The translations under genes and the position numbers were made by a program. This document shows positions 16,902-25,677 of a stretch of DNA of 64,000 bases, one piece after another (position 1 is the first letter of the stretch; each line of letters opens with the position of its first letter). The notes under the pieces were generated by a model that was not told the DNA's origin, made no database searches, and saw only the letters and a program-made list of their open reading frames with translations. Source of the DNA: Streptomyces sp. R302 (lineage in GTDB: Bacteria > Actinomycetota > Actinomycetes > Streptomycetales > Streptomycetaceae). Location of the stretch: positions 124,001-188,000 of the forward strand of contig NZ_JABBGE010000013.1 in assembly GCF_012927245.1 (NCBI RefSeq). The letters run 5' to 3'.

Positions 16902-17513
16902 TCAGGCGCCGACCCCCGCCGTCAGTTCCGGGTCCTCGCGGAGGCGGCCCAGGGCGCGGGAGACGGCGCTCTTCACCGTGCCGACGGAGACCCCGAGGAC
17001 CTCGGCCGTCTGGGCCTCGCTGAGGTCCTCGTAGTACCGCAGCACGACCATCTGCCGCTGCCGCTCGGGGAGCTTCATCACGGCGCGCCACATGGCGTCG
17101 TGGAGGACCTGGCGCTCGGCCGGGTCCGGCTCGGCCGGGCCGGAGGGCTCGGGGAGCTCCTCGCAGACGAACTCCTCGACCTTGCGCTTGCGCCACTGCG
17201 AGGTGCGCGTGTTCACCAGCGCCCGGCGCACGTACCCGTCGAGCGCCCGGTGGTCCTCGATCCGCTCCCAGGCCACGAAGGTCTTGGTGAGCGCGGTCTG
17301 GAGCAGGTCCTCGGCATCGCTCGGGTTCGCGGTCAGCGAGCGGGCGGTGCGCAGCAGCAGCGGCTGCCGGGCCTTCACGAAGGAGGAGAAGGAGGGGTAC
17401 GCGAACGGGCGCGGGCCCTGCCGCGGCGAGGTGCGCGGGGCCGTGCGCTGTCCGGGCCGGGTGGCGGCCGTGGAGGCGCCGGCGCAGACGGGGCCAGTGG
17501 GTGGCGGAGTCAT
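16902..17513 (-). CDS. SigE-family ECF RNA polymerase sigma factor
   Basis: 203 residues. After a 37-residue Pro/Arg-rich tail come region 2 (FSSFVKARQPLLLRTARSL, SDAEDLLQTALTKTFVAW) and region 4 (LPERQRQMVVLRYYEDLSEAQTAEVLGVSVGTVKSAVSRALGRLR), matching the actinobacterial SigE-type subfamily. It directs transcription of a stress or envelope regulon, targets unknown. No anti-sigma gene is adjacent. The ATG at 17513 has only a GGAA upstream, and a start further in cannot be excluded. The 3' side faces the large 22-23-bp repeat array. Confidence 0.88.
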   Translation of the reverse strand: MTPPPTGPVCAGASTAATRPGQRTAPRTSPRQGPRPFAYPSFSSFVKARQPLLLRTARSLTANPSDAEDLLQTALTKTFVAWERIEDHRALDGYVRRALVNTRTSQWRKRKVEEFVCEELPEPSGPAEPDPAERQVLHDAMWRAVMKLPERQRQMVVLRYYEDLSEAQTAEVLGVSVGTVKSAVSRALGRLREDPELTAGVGA

Positions 17514-17715
17514 GGTTCCACGCTAGGAGCGGCGGGGTCCGGGCGGATCGGCCCCAGGTCCCGAACCCGGCTCCCCCTCAGGTCGGAGTCGTCGGGGTGC
17601 CCCCACCTCCTCTGGGTGGAGCCGCCGTCACCCGGGGGTCAGGGTCGGCCCGGGGACGGCGGGGCGCGTACGGGTCCGCCCCTGGGTCCGCCCCCGTGTC
17701 CGCTCCTGTGCCCGC

Positions 17716-18882
17716 TCAGGTGTCCGTGCCCAGGACCAGGCCCGAGGTGGGGACGCCCGTACCGGCCGTGACCAGGGCCCGGGCCGCGCCGGGCACCTGG
17801 TTCACAGAGGTGCCCCGCAGCTGCCGCACCGCCTCCGCGATGCCGTTCATCCCGTGGAGGTACGCCTCGCCCAGCTGGCCCCCGTGGGTGTTGATCGGCA
17901 GCGCGTCCGCCGCCACGAAGTCCCCGCCCTCGCCCGGCCCGCAGAAGCCGAACTCCTCCAGCTGCATGAGCACGAAGGGGGTGAAGTGGTCGTAGAGGAC
18001 GCCCACGTCGATGTCGGCCGGGCGGAGCCCCGAGGTCTGCCACAACTGCCGTGCCACGACGCCCATCTCGGGCAGCCCGGTCAGCCCGTCCCGGTAGAAG
18101 CTGGTCATGGCCTCCTGCCTGCGGCCCGCGCCCTGCGCCGCCGCGAGGACGACGGCGGGCGGGTGCCGCAGGTCGCGGGCGCGCTCGGCGGTGGTGACGA
18201 CGATCGCCTGGCCGCCGTCGGTCTCCTGGCAGCAGTCGAGGAGCCGGAGCGGCTCCGCGATCCAGCGGGAGGCGGCGTGCTCGGCGAGGGTGATCGGCTT
18301 GCCGTGGAAGTACGCGGCGGGGTTGGTCGCCGCGTATCTGCGGTCGGTGACGGCGACGTGCCCGAAGACCTCCGGCGTGAGCCCGTACACGTGGAGGTAG
18401 CGCTGGGCGGCCATGGCGACCCAGGAGGCGGGGGTGAGCAGCCCGAAGGGCAGCTGCCAGCCGAGCGCGGCGCCCTCGGCGGAGGGCTCGCGCCGCTGCA
18501 CGCCGGAGCCGAAGCGGCGCCCCGACCGCTCGTTGAAGGCCCGGTAGCAGACGACGACCTCGGCGACGCCCGCCGCGACGGCGAGCGCGGCCTGCTGGAC
18601 GGTGGCGCAGGCGGCGCCGCCGCCGTAGTGGACGCGGGAGAAGAAGGTGAGTTCGCCGATGCCGGCCGCCTGGGCGACGGTGATCTCGGGGCTGGTGTCC
18701 ATGGTGAAGGTGACGAGTCCGTCCACGTCCCCGGGGCTCAGCCCGGCGTCGTCGAGGGCGGTGCGGACCGCCTCGACGGCGAGGGAGAGCTCGCTGCGGC
18801 CGGAGTCCTTGGAGAACTCGGTGGCGCCGATGCCAGCGACGGCCGCCCGGCCGCCGAGTCCGTCGGGGCGGAGCAGGCTCAT
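17716..18882 (-). CDS. Thiolase-fold lipid-transfer protein (Ltp2-like aldolase)
   Basis: 388 residues of the SCP-x/lipid-transfer thiolase family that lacks the classical thiolase Cys. In Mycobacterium, Ltp2 is the retro-aldolase that releases propionyl-CoA from the steroid D-ring side chain together with the DUF35 part of ChsH2. Seen here: AVAGIGATEFSKDSGRS N-terminus, HYGGGAACATVQQAALAV near residue 85, and YDHFTPFVLMQLEEFGF and INTHGGQLGEAYLHG in the C-terminal half. The start ATG overlaps the ChsH1 stop (ATGA). It is the last gene of the five-gene operon. Confidence 0.85.
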   Translation of the reverse strand: MSLLRPDGLGGRAAVAGIGATEFSKDSGRSELSLAVEAVRTALDDAGLSPGDVDGLVTFTMDTSPEITVAQAAGIGELTFFSRVHYGGGAACATVQQAALAVAAGVAEVVVCYRAFNERSGRRFGSGVQRREPSAEGAALGWQLPFGLLTPASWVAMAAQRYLHVYGLTPEVFGHVAVTDRRYAATNPAAYFHGKPITLAEHAASRWIAEPLRLLDCCQETDGGQAIVVTTAERARDLRHPPAVVLAAAQGAGRRQEAMTSFYRDGLTGLPEMGVVARQLWQTSGLRPADIDVGVLYDHFTPFVLMQLEEFGFCGPGEGGDFVAADALPINTHGGQLGEAYLHGMNGIAEAVRQLRGTSVNQVPGAARALVTAGTGVPTSGLVLGTDT

Positions 18883-19409
18883 CGGGGCACCTCCACGGTG
18901 ACCGTGCCGGTGACGTGGTGGCCGAGGCGGTTGGTCCCGACGATCCGGACGACGGCGGTGACGGTGCCCGCCGGGCCGTCGGCCGCATCGGTCACGTCGG
19001 CCACGGCCACATCAGCCACATCAGCCACGTCGGCCGCATCGGCCACATCGGCGATGCCGGCCACGTCGGCCACATCGGCGGTGTCGGTCACGTCGGCCAC
19101 ATCGACCACGTCGGTCACCACATCCACCGTTCCGGTCAACGTCATCGTGTCCCCCGGGTAGTTGGGGGCGCCGAGCCGGATGGCGACCTTGCGGAGCACC
19201 GCGCGCGGGCCGAAGTGGTCGGTGACGTACCGGCCGACGAGGCCGTTGGTGGTCAGGATGTTCATGAAGACGTCCGGGGAGCCCTTCTCCCGCGCGGCCT
19301 CGGCGTCGTGGTGCACGTCCTGGTAGTCGCGGGAGGCGACGGCCCCGGCCACGATCAGGGTGCGGGTGACGGGGATCTCCAGCGGCGGCAGCACGTCACC
19401 GGCCTTCAT
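18879..19409 (-). CDS. MaoC-type hydratase (ChsH1-like) with repeat insertion
   Basis: 176 residues; single hot-dog MaoC-like domain. The hydratase motif is intact (ASRDYQDVHHD, about 26-36), followed by NILTTNGLVGRYVTDHFGP. In Mycobacterium ChsH1 supplies the active hydratase half of the ChsH1-ChsH2 complex that hydrates the unsaturated side-chain CoA. Odd: between two beta strands (about 95-142) it carries roughly 45 residues of VADVADV-type repeat with no place in the fold, an in-frame simple-repeat expansion. It overlaps the preceding dehydrogenase and the following ltp2-like gene by ATGA. Confidence 0.85.
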   Translation of the reverse strand: MKAGDVLPPLEIPVTRTLIVAGAVASRDYQDVHHDAEAAREKGSPDVFMNILTTNGLVGRYVTDHFGPRAVLRKVAIRLGAPNYPGDTMTLTGTVDVVTDVVDVADVTDTADVADVAGIADVADAADVADVADVAVADVTDAADGPAGTVTAVVRIVGTNRLGHHVTGTVTVEVPR

Positions 19410-20509
19410 GCCGGTTCCCCCTTCGCGAGCAGGTCGCCGAGTTCGGCCAGGAGTTCGGTGCCGTGCCCCAGGTAGGCGTCGAGCTGCCGGCCCCACAGGA
19501 AGTGCCGGTGGACGGGGTGGTCGAGGTCGGCGCCCGTGCCGCCGTGCAGGTGCTGGCCGCTGTGCACGACCCGCTTGCCGGCCTCCGAGGCCCACCAGGC
19601 GGCGGTCAGCGCCGCCGCGGCGTTGCCGAGACCGGCGTCGGACCGCCAGGCCGCCTCGTAGGCGGTGACCCGGATGGACTCGGTGTCCATGTGGGCGTCG
19701 GCGGCGCGCAGTTGGACCGCCTGCCGGGTGGCGAGCGGCCGCCCGAACTGCTCCCGTACGGAGGTGTGCGCGACCGCCCGTGCCAGCGAACCGGCGCAGA
19801 CACCCGCCTGGAGACCGGCGAAGGCGGTACGGGCGGCGGCGAGCACGTCCTCGTACGCCTCCGGCCCCGGCCCGGCCCCCAGCCGCTCGGCGGGCGTCCC
19901 GTCGAGCACCGGCCGCCCCGCCGACCAGGGCGCGGTCAGTTCGACGGGTTCGACGGCGGCGAGGTCCTCGGTCCGCACCAGCCACAGGGTCCGGTCCGCG
20001 TCCGGTACGAGGACGTGGGTGGCGTCCCGCAGCCACGGCACCCAGCCGACGGTCCCGGTGAGCCGCCCGCCGCGTGCCGTGACCGCGCCGGTGGCGGTGG
20101 CGGTGGCGGGGACGGTGGCGGGGTCGGGGACGCGGACGGTGGCCGTGACCGCGCCGGTGGCGGGGAAGGCGCCCGTCGCGACGGCGGACCCGTCCCGCAG
20201 GCCCGGCAGGAGGCGGGCGCGCTGCTCCTCGGTGCCGTGCCGGGCGACGGCGAGGATCCCGTACACCCCGGTCGCGGCGAGCGGCACCTGGGCCGTCACC
20301 CGGCCCTGCTCCTCCAGGAGGAGGACGAGGCCGAGCAGGCCGATCTCCTCGACGGCGGCGGGCAGTCCGGCCGCGCACAGCGCCTTCCACAGCTCGGCGT
20401 CCGTGCCGGTGCCGGCGGCCACCAGCCGCTCGTGCGTGGAGAGGTCGCCGAGGATCCGGGCGGCCAGCTCCCGTGCGGCCTCCTGCTCCTCGGTGGGCGT
20501 GAAGTCCAT
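19406..20509 (-). CDS. Acyl-CoA dehydrogenase (ChsE2/FadE29-like subunit)
   Basis: 367 residues, FAD-dependent acyl-CoA dehydrogenase fold. N-terminal helices MDFTPTEEQEAARELAARIL, then a middle beta-domain interrupted by a Thr/Ala/Val simple repeat (about 150-170), then a C-terminal helical domain (VREQFGRPLATRQAVQLRAADAHMD, HLHGGTGADLDHPVHRHFLWGRQL). In the mycobacterial igr operon two unlike subunits, ChsE1 and ChsE2, form one alpha2beta2 enzyme; the pairing with the gene at 21869-23035 fits. ATG at 20509 lies 1 bp after the ChsH2-like stop. Confidence 0.85.
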   Translation of the reverse strand: MDFTPTEEQEAARELAARILGDLSTHERLVAAGTGTDAELWKALCAAGLPAAVEEIGLLGLVLLLEEQGRVTAQVPLAATGVYGILAVARHGTEEQRARLLPGLRDGSAVATGAFPATGAVTATVRVPDPATVPATATATGAVTARGGRLTGTVGWVPWLRDATHVLVPDADRTLWLVRTEDLAAVEPVELTAPWSAGRPVLDGTPAERLGAGPGPEAYEDVLAAARTAFAGLQAGVCAGSLARAVAHTSVREQFGRPLATRQAVQLRAADAHMDTESIRVTAYEAAWRSDAGLGNAAAALTAAWWASEAGKRVVHSGQHLHGGTGADLDHPVHRHFLWGRQLDAYLGHGTELLAELGDLLAKGEPA

Positions 20510-20510
20510 G

Positions 20511-21868
<1,358 letters not shown>

Positions 21869-21872
<4 letters not shown>

Positions 21873-23035
21873 CGCCGGCCCCTTCCCCGCATGCCGAGCC
21901 GGGCCCGCGCGACGATCTCGCGCTGCACCTCGCTCACCCCTCCCCCGAAGGTGTTGATCTGGGCGGCGCGGTTCATCCGCTCCAGCTCGCCGTCGTCGTA
22001 CGCCCCCGGCGAGCCCGCCCGCACCACGCCCGCGCCGCCCGCGATCTCCTGGCAGATCCGGTAGACCTCCACCGCCGATTCGGTGCCGGCGAACTTCACT
22101 CCGCTGGCGTCGCCTGGGGTCAGCCGACCGGCCCCCACGTCCCCCACCAGACGCCAGCTGAGCAGGCGCGTCGCCGCGAGCCGGGCGTGCGCCTCGGCGG
22201 CCCGGATCCGCACCCACGGCTCGTCGGTCCGGCGCCGCCCGCTCACCGGATCGGGGGTGCGGGCGCGGTCGAGCGCGGCGGCGAAGAAGTCCTCCGCCTG
22301 CATGCCGATCGCGGCGAGCGCGACCCGCTCGTGGTTGAGCTGCTCGGTGATCAGCGCCCAGCCGCCGTTCTCCTCCCCGACCAGGTTTCCGGCCGGGACC
22401 CGGATCCCGTCGTAGTAGGTCGCGGTGGTGGTGAGCCCGCCGACCGTGTCGATCGGGGTCCAGGAGAAGCCCGGGGCGTCCGTGGGGACGAGGAGGAGGG
22501 AGATGCCCCGGTGCGGGGGCGCCTCGGGGTCGGTGCGGCAGGCGAGCCAGATCCAGTCGGCGTTCTGCGCGTTGGAGGTGAAGATCTTCTGCCCGTCGAC
22601 GACCCAGGAGTCGCCGTCGCGCACCGCCCGGGTCCGCAGCGAGGCCAGGTCCGTACCGGCCTCGGGCTCGCTGTAGCCGATCGCGAAGACGCACTCGCCG
22701 CGCAGGATCCGCGGCAGGAAGGCGGCCTTCTGCTCCTCGGTGCCGTACCGCATGAGGGTGGGGCCCACGGTGTTGAGGGTGACCATCGAGACGGGGGCGC
22801 CCGCCCGGTACGCCTCGTCGAAGAAGACGAACTGCTCGTCGGGGCCACGGCCGCCGCCGCCGTACTCCTCCGGCCAGCCGAGGCCCAGGAGCCCGTCGGC
22901 GCCGATCCTCCGCAGCAGCCGGCGCTGCGCGGCGCCGTCGCTCGCGGGCGGCGGCCCGTCGGGCATCGTCTCGCGGAAGTACGCGCGGAGTTCGGCGCGC
23001 AGCCGGAGCTGCCGCTCGGTCGGGGCGAGGTGCAC
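21869..23035 (-). CDS. Acyl-CoA dehydrogenase (ChsE1/FadE28-like subunit)
   Basis: 388 residues and first gene of the operon. Family motifs are strong: GLLGLGWPEEYGGGGRGP (about 49-66), FAIGYSEPEAGTDLASL (flavin/substrate loop, about 117-133), VVDGQKIFTSNAQNADWIW, and the C-terminal EIAGGAGVV and NTFGGGVSEVQREIVAR segments. It would oxidise an acyl-CoA side chain with FAD as part of a heteromer with the product at 19406-20509. GTG at 23035 has GGGAGG 7 nt upstream. A 17-bp inverted repeat that could bind a TetR-type repressor sits 35 bp before the start. Confidence 0.9.
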
Positions 23036-23069
23036 GGGACGGCCTCCCGGGGCGGCGACGACGAAGGTT

Positions 23070-23086
23070 TCTGACTATCCGTCAGA
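23070..23086. promoter_or_regulatory. Inverted repeat operator before the chs-like operon
   Basis: TCTGAC, 5-nt spacer, GTCAGA, 35 bp upstream of the first start codon. Size and symmetry suit a TetR-type dimer. It does not match the published KstR consensus as I recall it. Confidence 0.5.
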
Positions 23087-23156
23087 TCCCATCACCTCGT
23101 CAAGGTCACCTCGTGAAGGTCGCCGCGTGAAGGTCGCCGCGTCACGGCGCCCTGAC

Positions 23157-23232
23157 GGAAACGGCGAGGCACGCCGGCGGAAACGGCGAGACACGGCCGC
23201 GGAAAGGGCGAGGCACGCCCGCGAAACGGCGA
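23157..23232. repeat. 22-bp tandem repeat, about 3.5 units
   Basis: GGAAACGGCGAGGCACGCCG-like units start at 23157, 23179, 23201 and 23222. A 14-bp doublet (CGTGAAGGTCGCCG) lies just before. Confidence 0.85.
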
Positions 23233-23277
23233 GGCGGCCCGCGCGACCGGTACCGAAGTACCGGCGCGCGGGCCGCC
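23233..23277 (-). terminator. Hairpin after the small secreted protein gene
   Basis: 13-bp outer stem GGCGGCCCGCGCG plus a 7-bp inner stem CCGGTAC around a 4-nt loop, 45 bp beyond the stop at 23323. Confidence 0.8.
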
Positions 23278-23322
23278 GTTCACACCGCGGTCACGCCCCC
23301 TCGGGCCGGGCCCGTGGGCTGG

Positions 23323-23628
23323 TCACCACCACGGGTAGAAGTTGACCGTGTTGTTCGCCTGCGAGATGTGGGTGAAGGCGGAGCCGTTCACGCTCGCCGT
23401 GTTGTTCTGGTTGGAGGCACCGGAGCCGGTCGCCACCTGCTGCGTGGTGGTCGAGTTGCCGTTGTTGTCGCCACCCACGCCGCTGCCGATGATCGTGGCG
23501 ACGCTCGTGTTCGATCCGTCGTCCGCGAAACCGCCGTTGTCGGCCTGCGCCACGCCGCCGAAGAGGGCTGCGGCGAGCGGCAGGGCGACGACGGCGGCGG
23601 CGATGCGGGCGGTACGGATGCTTGCCAT
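23323..23628 (-). CDS. Small secreted Asn/Gly/Thr-rich protein
   Basis: 101 residues. Signal peptide to about residue 29 (cleavage after GVAQA), leaving a mature chain of about 72 residues with no Cys, no Lys and no Arg, rich in Asn, Gly, Ser and Thr, with a step-like NNGNSTTTQQ / SNQNNTASVNGS pattern and ending in two Trp. Such composition resembles surface or fibre-forming proteins (curlin-like beta steps), though it is not a chaplin or rodlin by sequence. The ATG at 23628 has a perfect GGAGG 7 nt upstream. It stands alone with its own terminator. I know no named family for it. Confidence 0.75.
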   Translation of the reverse strand: MASIRTARIAAAVVALPLAAALFGGVAQADNGGFADDGSNTSVATIIGSGVGGDNNGNSTTTQQVATGSGASNQNNTASVNGSAFTHISQANNTVNFYPWW

Positions 23629-24016
23629 GTCTGTTCCTCCGGGAACTGAAGCCAGTCTGCTGTGCACGGAAATGCGGATCACTGAAGGCAGGCCATGAAC
23701 TCCGGCCCTGACCAGGGAAGTTGGCCGACCGCCCCGGTCGTTTTCTGCTCGACGTCGCGAATCCAGAGTTGCCCACCGAATCCCCGGCGAACCACCCCGG
23801 AGCACCCGATTCCCCCGCAAGCGTGAGGACAAGCCGATAAACCCTTCGTAGCCGAGAAACCCCCAGCTCACCGCGGACGGCACCCGCGAAACCACCCCGG
23901 ATCCGTTACGCCGCAAGGGAGGAAGCGTTCCGCCAGAACCCCCGACAAACCGGACCGCACACGGCACCGACCACCCCCTCAACCCCGCACAAGAAGAGGA
24001 CCCCCAAAAAGACGTT
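23629..24016. other. Upstream region of the secreted protein gene
   Basis: About 390 bp with no credible gene on either strand; less G+C rich than its surroundings. It must hold the promoter of the secreted protein; I cannot assign -35/-10 boxes with confidence. Confidence 0.5.
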
Positions 24017-24541
24017 CTACTCGCTCGCGACCGCAGCCTCGAAGGCGGCGTACGCCCTCGCGTCGAAAAGCACGAACCGCACCTCCTCGACCCCCGTCCC
24101 CGCCGCCGCGACCTGCCGCACGGCGTCGACCGCGATCCGCGCCCCGTCGTCGATCGGCCAGCGGTAGACCCCCGTGGAGATCGCCGGAAAGGCGACGGTA
24201 CGAGCACCCAACTCATCGGCCACCCGCAGGGATTCGCGATAGCAGGACGCCAGCAGCGCCGACCGGTCCTCGCTCTCCGACCAGACGGGCCCCACGGTGT
24301 GGATCACATGCCGCGCCGGCAACCGCCCGCCCGTCGTCGCGACCGCCCGCCCGGTCGGCAGCCCCTTCCCGTACCGCGCCGCCCGCAGCTCCCGGCAAGC
24401 GGCGAGGATCTCCGGCCCGCCCTTCCGATGGATCGCGCCGTCGACACCCCCACCCCCGTACAGCGACGAGTTCGCGGCGTTCACCACCGCGTCCACCACC
24501 TCCTCGGTGATGTCCCCCCGCACCAGCACGATCCGCACCAC
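24017..24541 (-). CDS. Macro domain protein (ADP-ribose/O-acetyl-ADP-ribose hydrolase type)
   Basis: 174 residues, one macro domain. Motifs: GDITEEVVDAVVNAANSSLYGGGGVDGAIH (about 9-38; Asn and Asp that line the ADP-ribose pocket), HVIHTVGPVW (about 82-91) and FPAISTGVYRWP (about 118-129). Known members of this MacroD-like class remove the acyl group from O-acetyl-ADP-ribose or ADP-ribose from proteins. The GTG at 24541 is 8 nt after GGAGG; a second GTG follows immediately. It lies 95 bp downstream of the unknown gene at 24637, same strand, and the two may be one unit. Confidence 0.9.
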   Translation of the reverse strand: MVRIVLVRGDITEEVVDAVVNAANSSLYGGGGVDGAIHRKGGPEILAACRELRAARYGKGLPTGRAVATTGGRLPARHVIHTVGPVWSESEDRSALLASCYRESLRVADELGARTVAFPAISTGVYRWPIDDGARIAVDAVRQVAAAGTGVEEVRFVLFDARAYAAFEAAVASE

Positions 24542-24636
24542 GCCACCCGCCTCCGTCCCACACTCCCCACACTCCCCACACTCCCCACCATCCTCCCGCC
24601 ACCCGCCCCCCACGGCACGCGGAATACCACCGCCCC

Positions 24637-25038
24637 CTACACGCCGCCCACGGAGCCCTCGGCGGCCACGACCACCTGATAGGCGTCCTCGTAGAGGATC
24701 CGCCCGGGATCCGAGGACTCCAGCCGCCGGCACTCGACACCATGGGCGGCGAGCAGCTCCAGATACCCGTCCACGCGCGCGATGAGCTCGACGGCGGACG
24801 CCTTGAACCACGCCACCGCCCCGGGGTGCACGGCCGGGTCGTACACGGAGGGGTCGACACGGCTCGGATTCGGGTAGTGGACGTCGTACCAGTCGTTGGC
24901 CGCCCGCCAGAAGCGGTACTGCTCCTCACTCAACCGCCCCTGCGCCGCCAGTTCGTTGGCAAGCACGAAAACCCCGGGAAAGTGCCCGCGCGGATGCCGG
25001 ACGACCCCCTGGAACCTGACGAACCGCGCCCCTTCCAC
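24637..25038 (-). CDS. Unknown 133-residue protein upstream of the macro gene
   Basis: GTG at 25038 with a G-rich GGAGGG site upstream. The protein has an N-terminal FVRFQGVVRHPRGHFPGVFVLANELA, a Tyr/Trp-rich middle (YRFWRAANDWYDVHYPNPS) and a helical C-terminal part (AVAWFKASAVELIARVDGYLELL). The pattern looks conserved and globular, but I cannot name the family. Same-strand neighbour of the macro domain gene, which hints at a role in ADP-ribose or NAD metabolism, but only by association. Confidence 0.7.
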   Translation of the reverse strand: MEGARFVRFQGVVRHPRGHFPGVFVLANELAAQGRLSEEQYRFWRAANDWYDVHYPNPSRVDPSVYDPAVHPGAVAWFKASAVELIARVDGYLELLAAHGVECRRLESSDPGRILYEDAYQVVVAAEGSVGGV

Positions 25039-25130
25039 GCCCCCGCCCCCTCCCCCGCCACTCCCGTTCCGCCCCGCAAACGGGCACGAGCCCCCGACCG
25101 GACACACCGGCCGAAGGCTCGCGCACACCG

Positions 25131-25217
25131 CGGTGGGTGTGGGATTTGAACCCACGGAGACATCGCTGCCTCGACGGTTTTCAAGACCGTTCCCTTAGGC
25201 CGCTCGGGCAACCCACC
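25131..25217 (-). tRNA. tRNA-Ser (anticodon TGA)
   Basis: 87-nt serine tRNA: acceptor GGTGGGT pairs with ACCCACC, the anticodon loop CTTGAAA gives TGA (reads UCN, mainly UCA), long variable arm, T-arm GGTTCAAATCC. CCA is not encoded. Confidence 0.95.
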
Positions 25218-25615
25218 CTCGCTCCGGACCGTTTGGGGCGGAGCGGGCTACAGCGTACCGGGTGGGGAGAGGAGGCGGCGGGCCGCCGGACGGGGCGGGG
25301 GATTCGCGGAGGGTTGGGGTGTGTGCCCGGAATGATTCTGTAATGCCATGAGTGCCTGGAGATCGCCGCGATCGCCGCGATCGCCGGACTAAAGCCCCCT
25401 TCACGACATCTCCACATTCCTTGAGAAGAACAGAGGGTCGCAGGGTGCAGGGCACGATCGACGGGTCAGCTATGACATGGTCACGCCACTCGTGGGATGG
25501 ATGATGGCCTGCCCGGGCAGCTCGGCTTCCAGGTGAGCGGGACGGAGAAGCCCCGTACGGAAGCGTCAGGGCCTCCAAGGGCATCTACGGCCTTAGGGCC
25601 TCCGAGGGTACGAAG
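25218..25615. other. Intergenic region with a 9-bp repeat
   Basis: About 400 bp with no convincing gene. It contains about three copies of GATCGCCGC near 25362-25386 and a block with weaker G+C bias (25390-25500) that could be gene debris. Confidence 0.5.
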
Positions 25616-25653
25616 AACGGCGCCGGGGGGTTCTGGTTCTCCCTGGCGCCGTT
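25616..25653 (-). terminator. Terminator of the htrA-like gene
   Basis: AACGGCGCC stem with matching GGCGCCGTT and flanking T-rich bases on both strands, 25 bp past the stop. Confidence 0.75.
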
Positions 25654-25677
25654 TTCGTGGCCCTACGCGCGCGTGCG

